This document shows, in pieces, positions 50,965 through 60,415 of a stretch of 64,000 bases of DNA. Source of the DNA: Melissococcus plutonius ATCC 35311 (GTDB lineage: Bacteria > Bacillota > Bacilli > Lactobacillales > Enterococcaceae); contig NC_015516.1 in NCBI RefSeq assembly GCF_000270185.1, positions 1,655,501-1,719,500 on the forward strand, in the 5' to 3' direction. Position numbers and translations under genes: made by a program. Position 1 is the first letter of the stretch; each line of letters starts with the position of its first letter. Below the pieces are notes generated by a model that did no database searches, was not told the origin of the DNA, and worked only from the letters and a program-made list of their open reading frames with translations.

Positions 50965-51069
50965 GTAATAACTGAATACGGTTTCTCAATGACAGCGTAA
51001 TGACCTGGGAGAGAATTATAACTATTAAAAATCCCTGAATAATTATGCCTAATTATTCAGGGATTTTTT
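50965..51069 (+). ncRNA. Probable small RNA of about 105 nt ending in a strong terminator
   Basis: No coding frame fits between the promoter and the terminator. ACGGTTTCTC can pair with GGGAGAGAAT around ACAGCGTAATGACCT; the 3' end is a perfect 19-bp stem (AAAAATCCCTGAATAATTA, 51028-51046, and complement at 51051-51069) with loop TGCC and a T-run. It may be a free sRNA or a terminating leader of rplY, whose ribosome site is 100 bases further on. It matches no riboswitch class I know. Confidence 0.55.
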
Positions 51070-51185
51070 ATTCTCATAATGGATCTGAATCTTTCAATAG
51101 AAATATTTATTATTCTTTATTGATATCAATTACGTAGGTAGATGTATTCATATTTTCGTATCAAATTTAAGGGAGGAATTTAATT

Positions 51186-51815
51186 ATGTCAGTATCATTA
51201 GCAGTAAAAGAAAGAGCTGTTCGTCCACGTTCAATTAGAAATCAGTTGCGCCGAAAAGGAAAAGTTCCCGCTATCGTTTATGGTCATGAAATTAAAAGTA
51301 TTCCTATCTTCTTTGATGAAAAAGAATTATTGTACATTTTACATAACAATGGATCAAATGTTGTCATAACAATGACTATTAATAATAAAAAAATCAATAC
51401 TTTATTAACAAATACACAATTAGATACATTTAACAAACAAATGAGACACGCAGAATTCTTGTCTGTTAATATGAATGAAGCAACTGAAGTGGAAACAGAT
51501 GTTGTTCTAACAGGTGAGGCAAGTGGCGTAAAAGCTGGGGGAATTTTGACACAAAATTTGTATACTATTTTGGTTTCTACAACACCAGAACAACTGCCAG
51601 AAAATATTGAAGTTGATATTAGCAATTTAGGCATTGGTGAAGCAATTACAGTAGGTGATCTTCCTAAGAATCCTACCTATGAACTTGTTACTTCACCTGA
51701 TGAGCAGATTGCTTCTGTAGCCGAAGCAACAACAGCTCCACTTGGAGAGGAAACAATTGAAAATACAAACGAATTAGACAATACTTCAGAAACAACTGAA
51801 ACTGAGACAAAATAG
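51186..51815 (+). CDS. rplY: Ribosomal protein L25/general stress protein Ctc
   Basis: The L25/Ctc protein binds 5S rRNA. The 209-residue two-domain form has the L25 domain (about 1-92; GKVPAIVYGHEIKSIPI, and MRHAEFLSVN) and the C-terminal TL5-like beta domain (about 98-185; GEASGVKAGGILTQNL, EDVDISNLGIGEAITVGDL-like segment), then an acidic Thr/Glu-rich tail. Ribosome site AGGGAGG lies ten bases before the ATG. It is followed by a terminator and so is monocistronic. Confidence 0.94.
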   Translation: MSVSLAVKERAVRPRSIRNQLRRKGKVPAIVYGHEIKSIPIFFDEKELLYILHNNGSNVVITMTINNKKINTLLTNTQLDTFNKQMRHAEFLSVNMNEATEVETDVVLTGEASGVKAGGILTQNLYTILVSTTPEQLPENIEVDISNLGIGEAITVGDLPKNPTYELVTSPDEQIASVAEATTAPLGEETIENTNELDNTSETTETETK

Positions 51816-51842
51816 AAGAAACACTACTTACTTAAAAAATTT

Positions 51843-51871
51843 GGACGTGAGAATTTTCTTGTCTCACGTCC
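51843..51871 (+). terminator. Terminator of rplY
   Basis: A perfect 10-bp stem (GGACGTGAGA and complement) with a 9-base loop and TTT after it lies 27 bases beyond the stop. Confidence 0.85.
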
Positions 51872-52013
51872 TTTCGCATATACTTATTAAAAATTAGAAT
51901 TAACGTATTATTATTTATAAAATTTATTAGTTTTTTTCAAAAATTTAGTTAATAAATATTCCCATTTTTTTTAAATAAGATATACTATAGATAATCAAAG
52001 GAGGTTGAGTATC

Positions 52014-52340
52014 ATGTTTGAAAGTTTTGATAGTGAACGCAGCCGTTATGCCTCTTTAGGTGTAGTCGTTAGTCTACCAGAAAAATTAATTGACAGCATT
52101 TGGCTGATCATTGATTTGAATTTAAAAGGTGTCGTTCCTCTAACCAATATTTTATATTTTGACTTAATAAACAATAATGGGAAAGTAACTATTCATTTTT
52201 CTCAAGAGATGAGTGATGTGGAAATGTCGATTGATTTAACCTTTCCTTACCTGGAAGAATATCCAGCACAGGTTTTTGCATTTGATGATGGGAACAAGGA
52301 AACGATTATTTTACCAATGGAAATGTTGGAAAATTCTTAA
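52014..52340 (+). CDS. DUF960-like small protein
   Basis: The ATG at 52014 is nine bases from AAAGGAGG; a TTG three codons earlier is too close to that site. The 108-residue protein lacks signal and membrane segments and resembles DUF960 proteins known from staphylococci and enterococci (YASLGVVVSLPEKLIDSIW at about 11-29, and acidic YLEEYPAQVFAFDD later). Function unknown. It is a single gene between rplY and the convergent gls operon. Confidence 0.6.
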   Translation: MFESFDSERSRYASLGVVVSLPEKLIDSIWLIIDLNLKGVVPLTNILYFDLINNNGKVTIHFSQEMSDVEMSIDLTFPYLEEYPAQVFAFDDGNKETIILPMEMLENS

Positions 52341-52569
52341 TAAATTAGTTTACACAAACATTACATTTACGAAATAAAATGGGTTAATTTAATTATATTA
52401 ACAGCCAGTTTTCTAACTTTTTATTCAGATTATTTAAATGAAGCAGTTGTCTTTTTATAAATGCAATATACGTCTAAAAAGCAAATTATTTTTATTTTAC
52501 TGATTAGGTAGAGGATACTTTTTTAGCGTTTAGTTTATTGCTATTCTTTCGTTTCTATAGGCATAATAA

Positions 52570-52605
52570 AAAGAAACTAGGAAATCAAACACTCCTAGTT
52601 TCTTT
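52570..52605. terminator. Bidirectional terminator between the DUF960-like gene and glsB
   Basis: A perfect 13-bp stem (AAAGAAACTAGGA and complement) with a 10-base loop lies between two convergent genes with A and T runs at its ends. Confidence 0.8.
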
Positions 52606-52632
52606 GCTATACTTATTCTTATTCATGTATTA

Positions 52633-52881
52633 TTATGAAACCACCTTGATAATAATTGAGTAGATTACTACACAGATTAACGCACCAATGAAGGCAGAAA
52701 TGATAGGAAACCCACCAATGACCATTCCCATATTTCCTAACAATTTTGTTCCAACCCAACTACCTAAAAAGCCAACAATAATATTTCCAATAATGCCACC
52801 GGGTACATCTCTGCCAACAATTGCACCAGCAATTGCACCCAGAATGCCGCCAACAATTAACGACCATATAAAACTTAACAT
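52633..52881 (-). CDS. glsB: GlsB/YeaQ/YmgE family membrane stress protein
   Basis: The 82-residue protein has three hydrophobic segments and the GlyGly-rich pattern of the YeaQ/YmgE (transglycosylase-associated) family: GGILGAIAGAIVGRDVPGG near residue 11-29, then IIVGFLGSWVGTKLL. In E. faecalis glsB lies next to gls24 and is part of the envelope stress operon. Here it is the last gene, 24 bases after gls24. Confidence 0.88.
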   Translation of the reverse strand: MLSFIWSLIVGGILGAIAGAIVGRDVPGGIIGNIIVGFLGSWVGTKLLGNMGMVIGGFPIISAFIGALICVVIYSIIIKVVS

Positions 52882-52905
52882 TTTTTTACCTGCCTTTCAA
52901 TTTAA

Positions 52906-53388
52906 TTATTGAAGGTTTCTTTGTTCATTTTGATTATCTTCTTTTTTATTATCTGTTTTATTATCCTTTGGTTTTTTGTTTTGATATTGTTCCTCATATT
53001 GTTGTTTTGACATTACATCGTCTACATTCATGTTAAACTCTACCAATTCTAATCCAGTCATATTTTTAACAGAATCAGCTACCTTTTTGGTTGCTTCATC
53101 AAATACCTCGGCAATATTTTTTCCATATTCACCAATTATATCAAGATCAATTGCTACTTGTTTACTGCCAACTTCTGCATTAACACCTTTTGTTGGATTA
53201 TTATTATTTGTAAACTTATCTGTTAAGTTAGTAATGGCATTTCCACTTAATCCTAAAATACCAGGAATACTTGAAACAGCAATACCTGCAATTTTTTTCA
53301 ATACTTGATCATCAAAGGTTAACTTTTTTTTAACGTCATTAGTTTTATTTGCTCCATCATTACTATTTGTATGTGTTTTATTATCCAT
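52906..53388 (-). CDS. gls24: Asp23/Gls24 family envelope stress protein
   Basis: The ATG at 53388 follows AAGGAAGG; a TTG three codons upstream is less well placed. The 160-residue protein has the Asp23/Gls24 domain (about 25-130): LTFDDQVLKKIAGIAVSSIPG, VNAEVGSKQVAIDLDIIGEYG and LELVEFNMNVDDV, followed by a Lys/Asn/Gln-rich tail. Gls24 is linked in enterococci to bile resistance, starvation survival and virulence. Upstream in the operon is amaP, which in Staphylococcus anchors Asp23 to the membrane. Confidence 0.92.
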   Translation of the reverse strand: MDNKTHTNSNDGANKTNDVKKKLTFDDQVLKKIAGIAVSSIPGILGLSGNAITNLTDKFTNNNNPTKGVNAEVGSKQVAIDLDIIGEYGKNIAEVFDEATKKVADSVKNMTGLELVEFNMNVDDVMSKQQYEEQYQNKKPKDNKTDNKKEDNQNEQRNLQ

Positions 53389-53427
53389 CTTTATCAACCT
53401 TCCTTATAATTAATAATTTTATTTATT

Positions 53428-53640
53428 TTATCTTTCAAAAAAAGCCTGAATAGAGGCTAATATTGAAAAGAATGAACGGTTTCCATCCCACATGGTACCG
53501 ATAATGTAACCAATAGTTGTTAATACTACAATTAAAATGGTTTTCCAAAAACCAATAAACATAAAAAGAACAGCAATCAGTAAAAATAGAAATGTAAAAA
53601 TTAATTGATTACGATACGGATACTTTTGTTTATTTTTCAT
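53428..53640 (-). CDS. DUF2273 small membrane protein
   Basis: The 70-residue protein has two close membrane segments (FTFLFLLIAVLFMFIGF and ILIVVLTTIGYIIGTMW) and the family end GNRSFFSILASIQAFFE. DUF2273 proteins are regularly encoded between amaP and asp23/gls24 and probably belong to the same membrane complex. GAGGAGG lies upstream of the ATG. Confidence 0.85.
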   Translation of the reverse strand: MKNKQKYPYRNQLIFTFLFLLIAVLFMFIGFWKTILIVVLTTIGYIIGTMWDGNRSFFSILASIQAFFER

Positions 53641-53651
53641 TTTTGCCTCCT

Positions 53652-54209
53652 CTATTCCACTCTCGGTTGTTTCTTCCAGGTACTTAGAATAGGTTGCTTT
53701 TCATAAGTCATTTTGACTGTAACTTTATGAGTTTCTATATTCGCAGTTTGTTCAAATGCTTGCACGATTCGATCTTGTATTTCCATCGCTTTTGTTAAAA
53801 ATTGTTGTTTTTTTTCTTCATGAATCGTTGCTTGCACGTATGCCTTTTGATGTTTATCTAAATGAACGCTTGTTTGTATATCATTTGCTGGTACAATTTC
53901 ACTTGCTGCCGAGGTGGCAACGGATTCCAATGTGTGTAATGGAAAGATAACACTCCCAGTTTCTTTATAAATAATTACCTGCTTCCTTGAAACCGGACGA
54001 AATAAAACCATCAATAAAGAAATCAATAAAAGTACTGCTGAAATAGCAATAACTATTTGATAAAATAGCGTAAACCAACTCAAATGATTAGATAAATTTT
54101 GATAAAAGAGAGTAAGCGTGTTTACGTACTCTAATTGTGAAAATAATCCAATAATGCCAAAGATACCAATAGCTAATAACAGTACACCAAGTATTTTTAA
54201 CCCTCTCAT
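53652..54209 (-). CDS. amaP: Alkaline shock response membrane anchor protein AmaP
   Basis: First gene of the amaP-DUF2273-gls24-glsB operon. The 185-residue protein has two membrane helices at about 8-26 and 48-70 and a C-terminal Asp23-related region (PLHTLESVATSAASEI, DRIVQAFEQTANIETHKVTV). In S. aureus AmaP recruits Asp23 to the membrane. AAAGGAGGAG precedes the ATG. No promoter was picked out in the AT-rich DNA upstream. Confidence 0.88.
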   Translation of the reverse strand: MRGLKILGVLLLAIGIFGIIGLFSQLEYVNTLTLFYQNLSNHLSWFTLFYQIVIAISAVLLLISLLMVLFRPVSRKQVIIYKETGSVIFPLHTLESVATSAASEIVPANDIQTSVHLDKHQKAYVQATIHEEKKQQFLTKAMEIQDRIVQAFEQTANIETHKVTVKMTYEKQPILSTWKKQPRVE

Positions 54210-54699
54210 GTTCTCCTCCTTTAAACTTATTTATTCTTTAATGATTTCTCTTTCTATAAATCATGTTAAATGGTTTAAGAAACAAATTCAAAAGATACGC
54301 TTTTTTTTAGACTATTTTCTTACAAATAATTTAATAATTTTATCTTAATGAATCCATTTAGGACAATTTAATAGCTAGTTTAAAATGAAGAAAAATTCTA
54401 TTTGTAATGATTTTCATGTTCTTTTAGGAGAATTTAAATAAAAGCGAACTTGGTATTTTCTCTTTCCATATTATTTTAAGTTGACAGATAAAAATTTGAA
54501 TGATAAAGTAAAAAAATATAAATTAAGGCAATTATGTTGGCTGCATAGATAACTAAAATTATTGATATTTATGCAAAGTTATTCGATTACTAAGAATATA
54601 TATTTAGTAGTTGCGATTCATTCAATGACAAAAAATTCCATAGAACAATTTAATTGATAAATAACTTTTTAAATAGAGCTACCTACATACTATCCAAAA
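54210..54699. other. Gene-free spacer between amaP and a T-box leader
   Basis: About 490 AT-rich bases between divergent transcripts; both promoters must lie here, but no hexamer pair was clear enough to report. Confidence 0.4.
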
Positions 54700-54964
54700 T
54701 ACTTATAACGCAGACAAGTAATCTTTCTTTTTCGAAATAACAGAGACTTTTTCATTGCTGAAAGAAAAGGCAAAAAGATGGAATGAAACACAACTGCTAG
54801 GTCATTTTCTGAACAAAAATTAGTGATTAGGAAAATGCGGAAGCTACCGTTAACCAGCACAGTTATTAACAACTGACAGAGACTAATTTTGTGAAGAATT
54901 GGTGAACTGAGGTGGAACCACGAATTTTCGTCCTCTTAGCTTTTTAGCTAGGGGACTTTTTTAT
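54700..54964 (+). promoter_or_regulatory. T-box riboswitch ahead of the amino-acid ABC transporter (specifier probably His CAC)
   Basis: T-box leaders read tRNA charging and let transcription continue when the tRNA is uncharged. Visible parts: Stem I base GCAG (54710-54713), AGTA bulge, CAGAGA, distal TTGCTGAAAG; the T-box AGGTGGAACCACG (54910-54922); and a terminator (GTCCTCTTAGCT / AGCTAGGGGAC, T6) ending near 54964. The specifier loop reads GGAATGAAACACAACTGC; CAC followed by A is the most likely codon, with ACA or AAC as other registers. His T-boxes upstream of such ABC transporters are known in Lactobacillales. Confidence 0.82.
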
Positions 54965-55003
54965 TTATTTTAATCAACTATCTTAAATGAATTGGAGAAA
55001 CGC

Positions 55004-55648
55004 ATGATACACTATAGTTTGGAAATTTTACCTGCCTTATTATCCGGCTTAAAAACAACAATGGGTATATTTATCTTTACCATCATAGGTGCTGTCCCAC
55101 TAGGTATATTAATTGCCTTTATTACACAACTGCCAATGGAACCATTAAAATTTTTCATTGAATTATATACCTGGCTACTTAGAGGCACTCCCTTATTACT
55201 TCAATTAATTTTTGTGTTTTATGGATTGCCATTAATTGGAGTCGTTTTTCAACGTTATGACGCTGTTTTATTCGCGTTTATTTTAAATTATTCTGCCTAT
55301 TTTGCGGAAATTTTTCGTGGTGGCATTCAATCTATTCCGAAAGAACAAGTTGAAGCAGCGAAGATGTTAAAACTGACAAAAATACAAACGATTATCCATC
55401 TTATTTTTCCCCAGGTAACAAAAATTGTTTTACCCTCTGTTGGTAATGAAGTCATTAATCTGATTAAAGATACTTCACTAATCTATATTCTAGGCTTAGG
55501 GGATTTACTAAGAAACGGCCAGGTAGCAATGAGTCGGGATGTTACATTAATTCCTCTAATACTTGTTGGCTTTATCTATCTATTAATGACAGCCATTTTG
55601 ACAGCCATTATAAAGAGATTAGAAAAACATTATGAGTATTATAAGTAG
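55004..55648 (+). CDS. Polar amino-acid ABC transporter permease
   Basis: The ATG at 55004 follows GGAG by six bases. The 214-residue protein has five membrane segments and the HisM/GlnP-type permease features: LLRGTPLLLQLIFVFYGL (conserved RGTPLL) near residue 56 and the EAA loop YFAEIFRGGIQSIPKEQVEAA near 100, split by the conserved Gly, which contacts the ATPase. It is the first gene after the T-box; a second permease is absent, so it probably works as a homodimer. Likely part of the HisXYZ-type importer. Confidence 0.92.
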   Translation: MIHYSLEILPALLSGLKTTMGIFIFTIIGAVPLGILIAFITQLPMEPLKFFIELYTWLLRGTPLLLQLIFVFYGLPLIGVVFQRYDAVLFAFILNYSAYFAEIFRGGIQSIPKEQVEAAKMLKLTKIQTIIHLIFPQVTKIVLPSVGNEVINLIKDTSLIYILGLGDLLRNGQVAMSRDVTLIPLILVGFIYLLMTAILTAIIKRLEKHYEYYK

Positions 55649-55661
55649 GGAGAGTTGGAAA

Positions 55662-56297
55662 ATGCTAATTATTAATGGCTTATCAAAAAAATTTAACAAT
55701 ACACAAATTATTGATCAATTCAATTTAAAAATTAAGGAAGGAGAAATTACAACAATTATTGGCCCATCTGGAGGGGGAAAAACTACCTTATTACGTTGTA
55801 TTGCAGGTTTAGAAACAATTGATTTAGGAGAATTTTTACTTGATGGTATTCCTTTTGATCCAGTCAAAACAGCTAAAAATGAACAAATTATTGGCATTGT
55901 TTTTCAGGATTTTCGGCTTTTTCCCCACTTATCTGTTTTAGAAAATATTACCCTTGCTCCTCAATTGTCCTTAAAACAAACCAAAAAAATAAGTGAACAA
56001 CATGCAAAAGAGCTATTGGAAAAATTAGGATTGGTTGGAAAGGAAAATCTTTATCCTTATCAACTTTCTGGCGGTCAAAAACAACGTGTCGCTTTGGCAA
56101 GAGCATTAGCCATGAAGCCCAAGATTCTAGGTTACGATGAACCAACTAGTGCTCTAGACATTCATTTACGACAGCAAATTGAAGCCATTATTCTTGATTT
56201 AAAAAAACAAGGCATGACCCAAATTGTTGTGACACATGATAGGACATTTGCCAAAAATATTTCAGATACATTGATTACTGTTCATCCTATACAGTAA
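55662..56297 (+). CDS. Polar amino-acid ABC transporter ATP-binding protein
   Basis: The ATG at 55662 is set by GGGAGAG seven bases ahead. The 211-residue ATPase has Walker A GPSGGGKTTLL near residue 33, Q-loop FQDFRLFPHLSVLENI near 80, signature LSGGQKQRVALARAL near 130, Walker B ILGYDEPTSALD near 152 and switch His in VTHDRT near 186. It lies 13 bases after the permease and 23 before the binding-protein gene, so the three are one T-box-controlled operon. Confidence 0.95.
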   Translation: MLIINGLSKKFNNTQIIDQFNLKIKEGEITTIIGPSGGGKTTLLRCIAGLETIDLGEFLLDGIPFDPVKTAKNEQIIGIVFQDFRLFPHLSVLENITLAPQLSLKQTKKISEQHAKELLEKLGLVGKENLYPYQLSGGQKQRVALARALAMKPKILGYDEPTSALDIHLRQQIEAIILDLKKQGMTQIVVTHDRTFAKNISDTLITVHPIQ

Positions 56298-56320
56298 ATA
56301 TAAAAGGAGAGTATCGTAAA

Positions 56321-57152
56321 ATGAATCAAGAAAAAATTAAGCAATGTTGCTACATTTGTTGCCTCTTTTTATTTCTCCTAGTATGCTTTGTGGGTTGCTC
56401 AAAAAAACAAGTTGAAAAAGATCAATGGTTTAATATTAAACAGAAAAAACAAGTAACGATTGGTCTTGATGATTCATTTGTTCCGATGGGATTTCAAAAT
56501 AAAGCTGGAAAAATTGTCGGTTATGATATTGATTTAGCTACTGCCGTCTTTCAACTTTATGGTATGAAAGTAAATTTTCAACCCATTGATTGGTCAATGA
56601 AAGAAAATGAACTCCAAAACCAAACCATCGACCTTATTTGGAATGGTTATACCAAAAATGCAGAGCGAGAGAAAAAAGTTGCTTTTAGTGATAGCTATAT
56701 GAATAATTCTCAAGTGATTGTGACATTAAAACAAAAAAATCCAATATACCTCACAATTAAAAAATCGAGTATTAGGTATCCAAAATTGTTCCTCTGGTTA
56801 TATGAATTTTGAAAATCATCCAACTTCTTTAAAAAATTATATTAAAAATCAGACACCTATCCTTTATGATGGATTTAATGAAGCATTTCTTGATTTAGAA
56901 TCTAGCCAAATTGATGGTTTGCTCATTGATAAAATTTATGCAAATTATTATTTAGCTCATTTGAAAAAGAAAACTAATTTTTATGTTTTCCCTGCAAACT
57001 TTGAAAGTGAAGCTTTTACAGTTGGAATTAGAAAAAATGATTTTTTACTAAAAGAAAAAATAAATTCAGGATTCAAACAATTAAGAAAAAATGGAAAGAT
57101 GGAAATAATTTATAAAAAATGGTTTGCTACTACTCATCATGATAAAAAATAA
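56321..57152 (+). pseudogene. Amino-acid-binding lipoprotein of the ABC transporter, frameshifted in a poly-A run
   Basis: The first frame gives a lipoprotein signal with lipobox FVGC near residue 27, then VTIGLDDSFVPMGFQ and GYDIDLATAVFQLYG, typical of family 3 solute-binding proteins, and ends off-frame at 56812. From about 56739 another frame reads QYTSQLKNRVLGIQNCSSG into MNFENHPTSLK and on to IIYKKWF at 57152. Removing one A from the A7 run 56733-56739 joins them as about 276 residues. As read the second lobe is lost, so ligand binding should fail. The T-box, permease and ATPase are intact, so the damage is recent or a read error. Confidence 0.85.
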
Positions 57153-57212
57153 GCATTTAGCAGTTGGTTATCTGATAAAATCATTCAGGGAATAATTAAA
57201 GAAATCTGAAAT

Positions 57213-57253
57213 AATAAGGAGACAGACACTAATAAAATGTCTGTCTCCTTATT
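57213..57253 (+). terminator. Terminator of the ABC transporter operon
   Basis: A perfect 16-bp stem (AATAAGGAGACAGACA and complement) with a 9-base loop 60 bases after the stop. The remaining DNA to 57480 is empty. Confidence 0.85.
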
Positions 57254-57480
57254 TCTAGTTTATGGCTCATCACATCTATTCATTCATACACATTTATAAA
57301 ATGATTATTTTTAAAATCAACCATTTTATCTATTCTACTTAATTCTACCCATATTTAATAATCTTTAAAATCAACTAGTCAGAAATCTATATTGTTTTGC
57401 AATGAATAGCAATAGATGAAGCATTATCAATTATTTTCTCAATGTATTATTTGTTTTTGTTTCATAAAATGAAACTAGAT

Positions 57481-59895
57481 CTATTTTGCAACAATGTTTA
57501 CTAATTTGTCTGGAATTACAATGACTTTATGAATATTTTTTCCTTCCAGAATTCGTTGAATACTTTCAATGGTTAATGCTTTTTGTTCCAATTCTTCTTT
57601 TCCTAATCCTTTAGGCAGTGTCATCTTACCACGTACTTTACCATTTACTTGGAAAATAATTTCTGTCTCTTCTTCAACCAAGACACTTTCATCATACTCT
57701 GGCCAAGGTGCATAGGAAATACTATCTGTTTTGCCAAGAATTTCCCATAATTCTTCTCCTAGATGAGGGACAATTGGTGCTAGCAACTGAACGAAGCCTA
57801 AAGCATAATTGTAAGGCAATTCAGCTATTTTATTTGCTTCATTGACAAAAATCATTAATTGTGAAATAGCTGTATTAAAATGCATAGCTTCTAGATCTTC
57901 TGTTACTTTTTTAACGGTTTGATTATATAACTTTGTTAGCTGTCCATCATTTGTTTTAATAATCCGGGCATTCATTGTACCAGTTTCACTTACAAGTAAT
58001 CGCCATACCCGGTCTAAAAATTTCCGACTGCCTTCTAAACCATTTTCACTCCAAGCAATAGAAGCATCTAAAGGTCCCATAAACATTTCATATAGCCTTA
58101 AAGTATCTGCTCCATATTTTTCGATAACATCATCCGGATTTACAACATTACCACGAGACTTGGACATTTTTTCATTGTTTTTGCCTAAAATCATACCTTG
58201 GTTATAAAGTTTCTGGAAAGGCTCTTTTGTAGGAACAACACCAAGATCATACAGGAACTTATGCCAAAAACGGGCATATAATAAATGAAGAACTGCATGT
58301 TCTGCTCCACCTATATAAATATCGACAGGCAGCCAACGTTCCAATGCTTCATAACTAGCAATTTTCTCCTTATTATAGGGATCGATAAATCGCAAATAAT
58401 ACCAAGAACTACCAGCCCATTGAGGCATTGTATTAGTTTCTCTTTTTCCTTTTTTACCTGTCTTTGGATCAATAACATTAATCCAATCTTCAATATTGGC
58501 TAATGGAGACTCTCCTGTTCCACTTGGATGAATATCTGTTACTTTTGGTAGGCATAGAGGCAATTCAGATTCAGGAACTACACTTGTTGTTCCATCTTCC
58601 CAATGAATAATGGGAATTGGTTCCCCCCAATAACGCTGACGAGAAAAAAGCCAATCTCGCAAACGATAACTTACTTTCTTTTCACCCACCTTATGTTCTT
58701 CTAACCAACCAATCATAGTTGAAATAGCAGTTTCTTTATCCAAACCATCTAAAAATCCTGAATTGATATGTCTACCATTACCTGTATAGGCTTCTTCTTC
58801 GACATTACCACCATCAATTACCGGTAAGATTTCCAAATTAAAAGTTTTGGCAAAGGCATAATCTCGTTCATCGTGAGCAGGCACTGCCATAATTGCGCCA
58901 GTTCCATAAGAAGAAAGCACATAATCAGAAATCCAAATAGGAATTTTTTTATTATTTACTGGATTAATCGCATAAGCTCCTGTAAATACTCCTGTTTTCT
59001 CTTTTGCTAATTCTGTACGCATTAAGTCAGATTTTTTAGCAGCTTCAGCCACATATTTCTCTACCATTTTTTGTTGTTTAGGTATTGTAATTTCTTTTAC
59101 TAACTTATGTTCAGGAGCCAAAACAGTATAGGTAGCTCCAAAAAGTGTATCTGCACGTGTTGTAAATACTGTAAAAGCTTGTTCTATTCCAGCTACCTGA
59201 AATGTTATATTCGCTCCCTCTGAGCGACCAATCCAGTTTCTTTGCATATCTTTAATATTTTCTGGCCAATCAACTAGGTCTAAATCCTTCAGTAATCGGT
59301 CTGCATAAGCAGTAATTTTTAACATCCATTGCCGCATTGGTTTACGAATAACATCATAGCCGCCACGTTCACTTTTCCCATCAATTACTTCTTCGTTTGA
59401 AATCACTGTTCCCAACTCAGGTACCCAATTAACAGCTACTTCTGCTTCATAGGCTAATCCTTTTTCGTATAACTTTGTAAAAATCCATTGTGTCCATTTA
59501 TAATAATCAGGATTTGTGGTACTAATTTCGCGATTCCAATCATAGCTAAATCCTAATGAATTGATTTGTCGCTTAAATGTTTCAATATTTTCTTTTGTAA
59601 ATACTTCTGGATCATTTTCTGTATCTAATGCATATTGTTCAGCAGGTAGTCCAAAAGCATCCCAGCCCATCGGATGAAGAACATTGTATCCCTGACTACG
59701 TTTCATTCTTGAAAGAATATCGGTAGCCGTATATCCTTCTGGATGTCCTACATGTAATCCCTTGCCAGATGGATAAGGAAACATATCTAATGCATAAAAT
59801 TTTTCTCGATCCGGTTCTTCTTTTGTTATAAATGTATTATTCATTGCCCAATAGTTTTGCCATTTTTTTTCAATTTTTTTATGATCATATCCCAT
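57481..59895 (-). CDS. leuS: Leucyl-tRNA synthetase
   Basis: LeuRS charges tRNA-Leu and edits mischarged isoleucine and norvaline. The 804-residue length is usual for Gram-positives. The HIGH motif is in [16 protein letters not shown] near residue 40; the CP1 editing domain (about 225-400) has [12 protein letters not shown] and [16 protein letters not shown] with its catalytic Asp; KMSKS is in [13 protein letters not shown] near 577; the C-terminal anticodon domain ends DKLVNIV. GGAGGAAA-type site precedes the ATG. Controlled by the Leu T-box 200 bases upstream. Confidence 0.98.
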   Translation of the reverse strand: MGYDHKKIEKKWQNYWAMNNTFITKEEPDREKFYALDMFPYPSGKGLHVGHPEGYTATDILSRMKRSQGYNVLHPMGWDAFGLPAEQYALDTENDPEVFTKENIETFKRQINSLGFSYDWNREISTTNPDYYKWTQWIFTKLYEKGLAYEAEVAVNWVPELGTVISNEEVIDGKSERGGYDVIRKPMRQWMLKITAYADRLLKDLDLVDWPENIKDMQRNWIGRSEGANITFQVAGIEQAFTVFTTRADTLFGATYTVLAPEHKLVKEITIPKQQKMVEKYVAEAAKKSDLMRTELAKEKTGVFTGAYAINPVNNKKIPIWISDYVLSSYGTGAIMAVPAHDERDYAFAKTFNLEILPVIDGGNVEEEAYTGNGRHINSGFLDGLDKETAISTMIGWLEEHKVGEKKVSYRLRDWLFSRQRYWGEPIPIIHWEDGTTSVVPESELPLCLPKVTDIHPSGTGESPLANIEDWINVIDPKTGKKGKRETNTMPQWAGSSWYYLRFIDPYNKEKIASYEALERWLPVDIYIGGAEHAVLHLLYARFWHKFLYDLGVVPTKEPFQKLYNQGMILGKNNEKMSKSRGNVVNPDDVIEKYGADTLRLYEMFMGPLDASIAWSENGLEGSRKFLDRVWRLLVSETGTMNARIIKTNDGQLTKLYNQTVKKVTEDLEAMHFNTAISQLMIFVNEANKIAELPYNYALGFVQLLAPIVPHLGEELWEILGKTDSISYAPWPEYDESVLVEEETEIIFQVNGKVRGKMTLPKGLGKEELEQKALTIESIQRILEGKNIHKVIVIPDKLVNIVAK

Positions 59896-60099
59896 TTACT
59901 TTCCTCCTATAATTATCATTTTTAAAATGCTACAAATTTACTATAAAATAATCGATCTTTTAGGTATTATTGACTAGCTAGTTTTATGATAATCTAATGA
60001 ACAAGCTCTGAAAGAGACAAGAAAGGAAGAATAAAAATAATAAACTATTTTTCTATTCTAAACCAATCATTATTTTAATCATTTGCATAAAAATCAAAA

Positions 60100-60360
60100 A
60101 ACGTCCTATGAAATTAACTTTCATAGGACGTTGATCACGTGGTACCACCTAAATTTATTAATAATGCAAAATTATTATTAATCTCAAACGTGCTAACGAT
60201 CGTCACCGGTTTTACTTACTAGCACTATAATAAAAGTAGCACGTTCAGTAAAACAACTCAAAGGTGAGTTCAAAAGTCTTCGTGTGTATTCACACCAACC
60301 ATACACTCTCTTAAACGAGATTCTTTCTACTATTCCTTTTCCCAGCTTTATAATTGATTA
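60100..60360 (-). promoter_or_regulatory. Leucine T-box riboswitch of leuS
   Basis: On the minus strand Stem I has GCTGGG, AGTAGAAAG, AAGAGAGTG and the distal GGTTGGTGTGAA; the specifier loop reads GAACTCACC with CTC (60268-60266), a Leu codon. The T-box AGGTGGTACCACG spans 60150-60138, and the terminator (AACGTCCTATGAAA and complement, 60100-60132) ends in a T6 run. The specifier agrees with the downstream gene. Confidence 0.93.
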
Positions 60361-60415
60361 ACAATTTTTATAATTATTAGAGTAACAGAGTTTAACGATA
60401 AATTCAATCATTTAA

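Noticed and set aside
54690-54872. Minus-strand frame of 60 codons
   Set aside because: It covers Stem I of the T-box leader and has no ribosome site.
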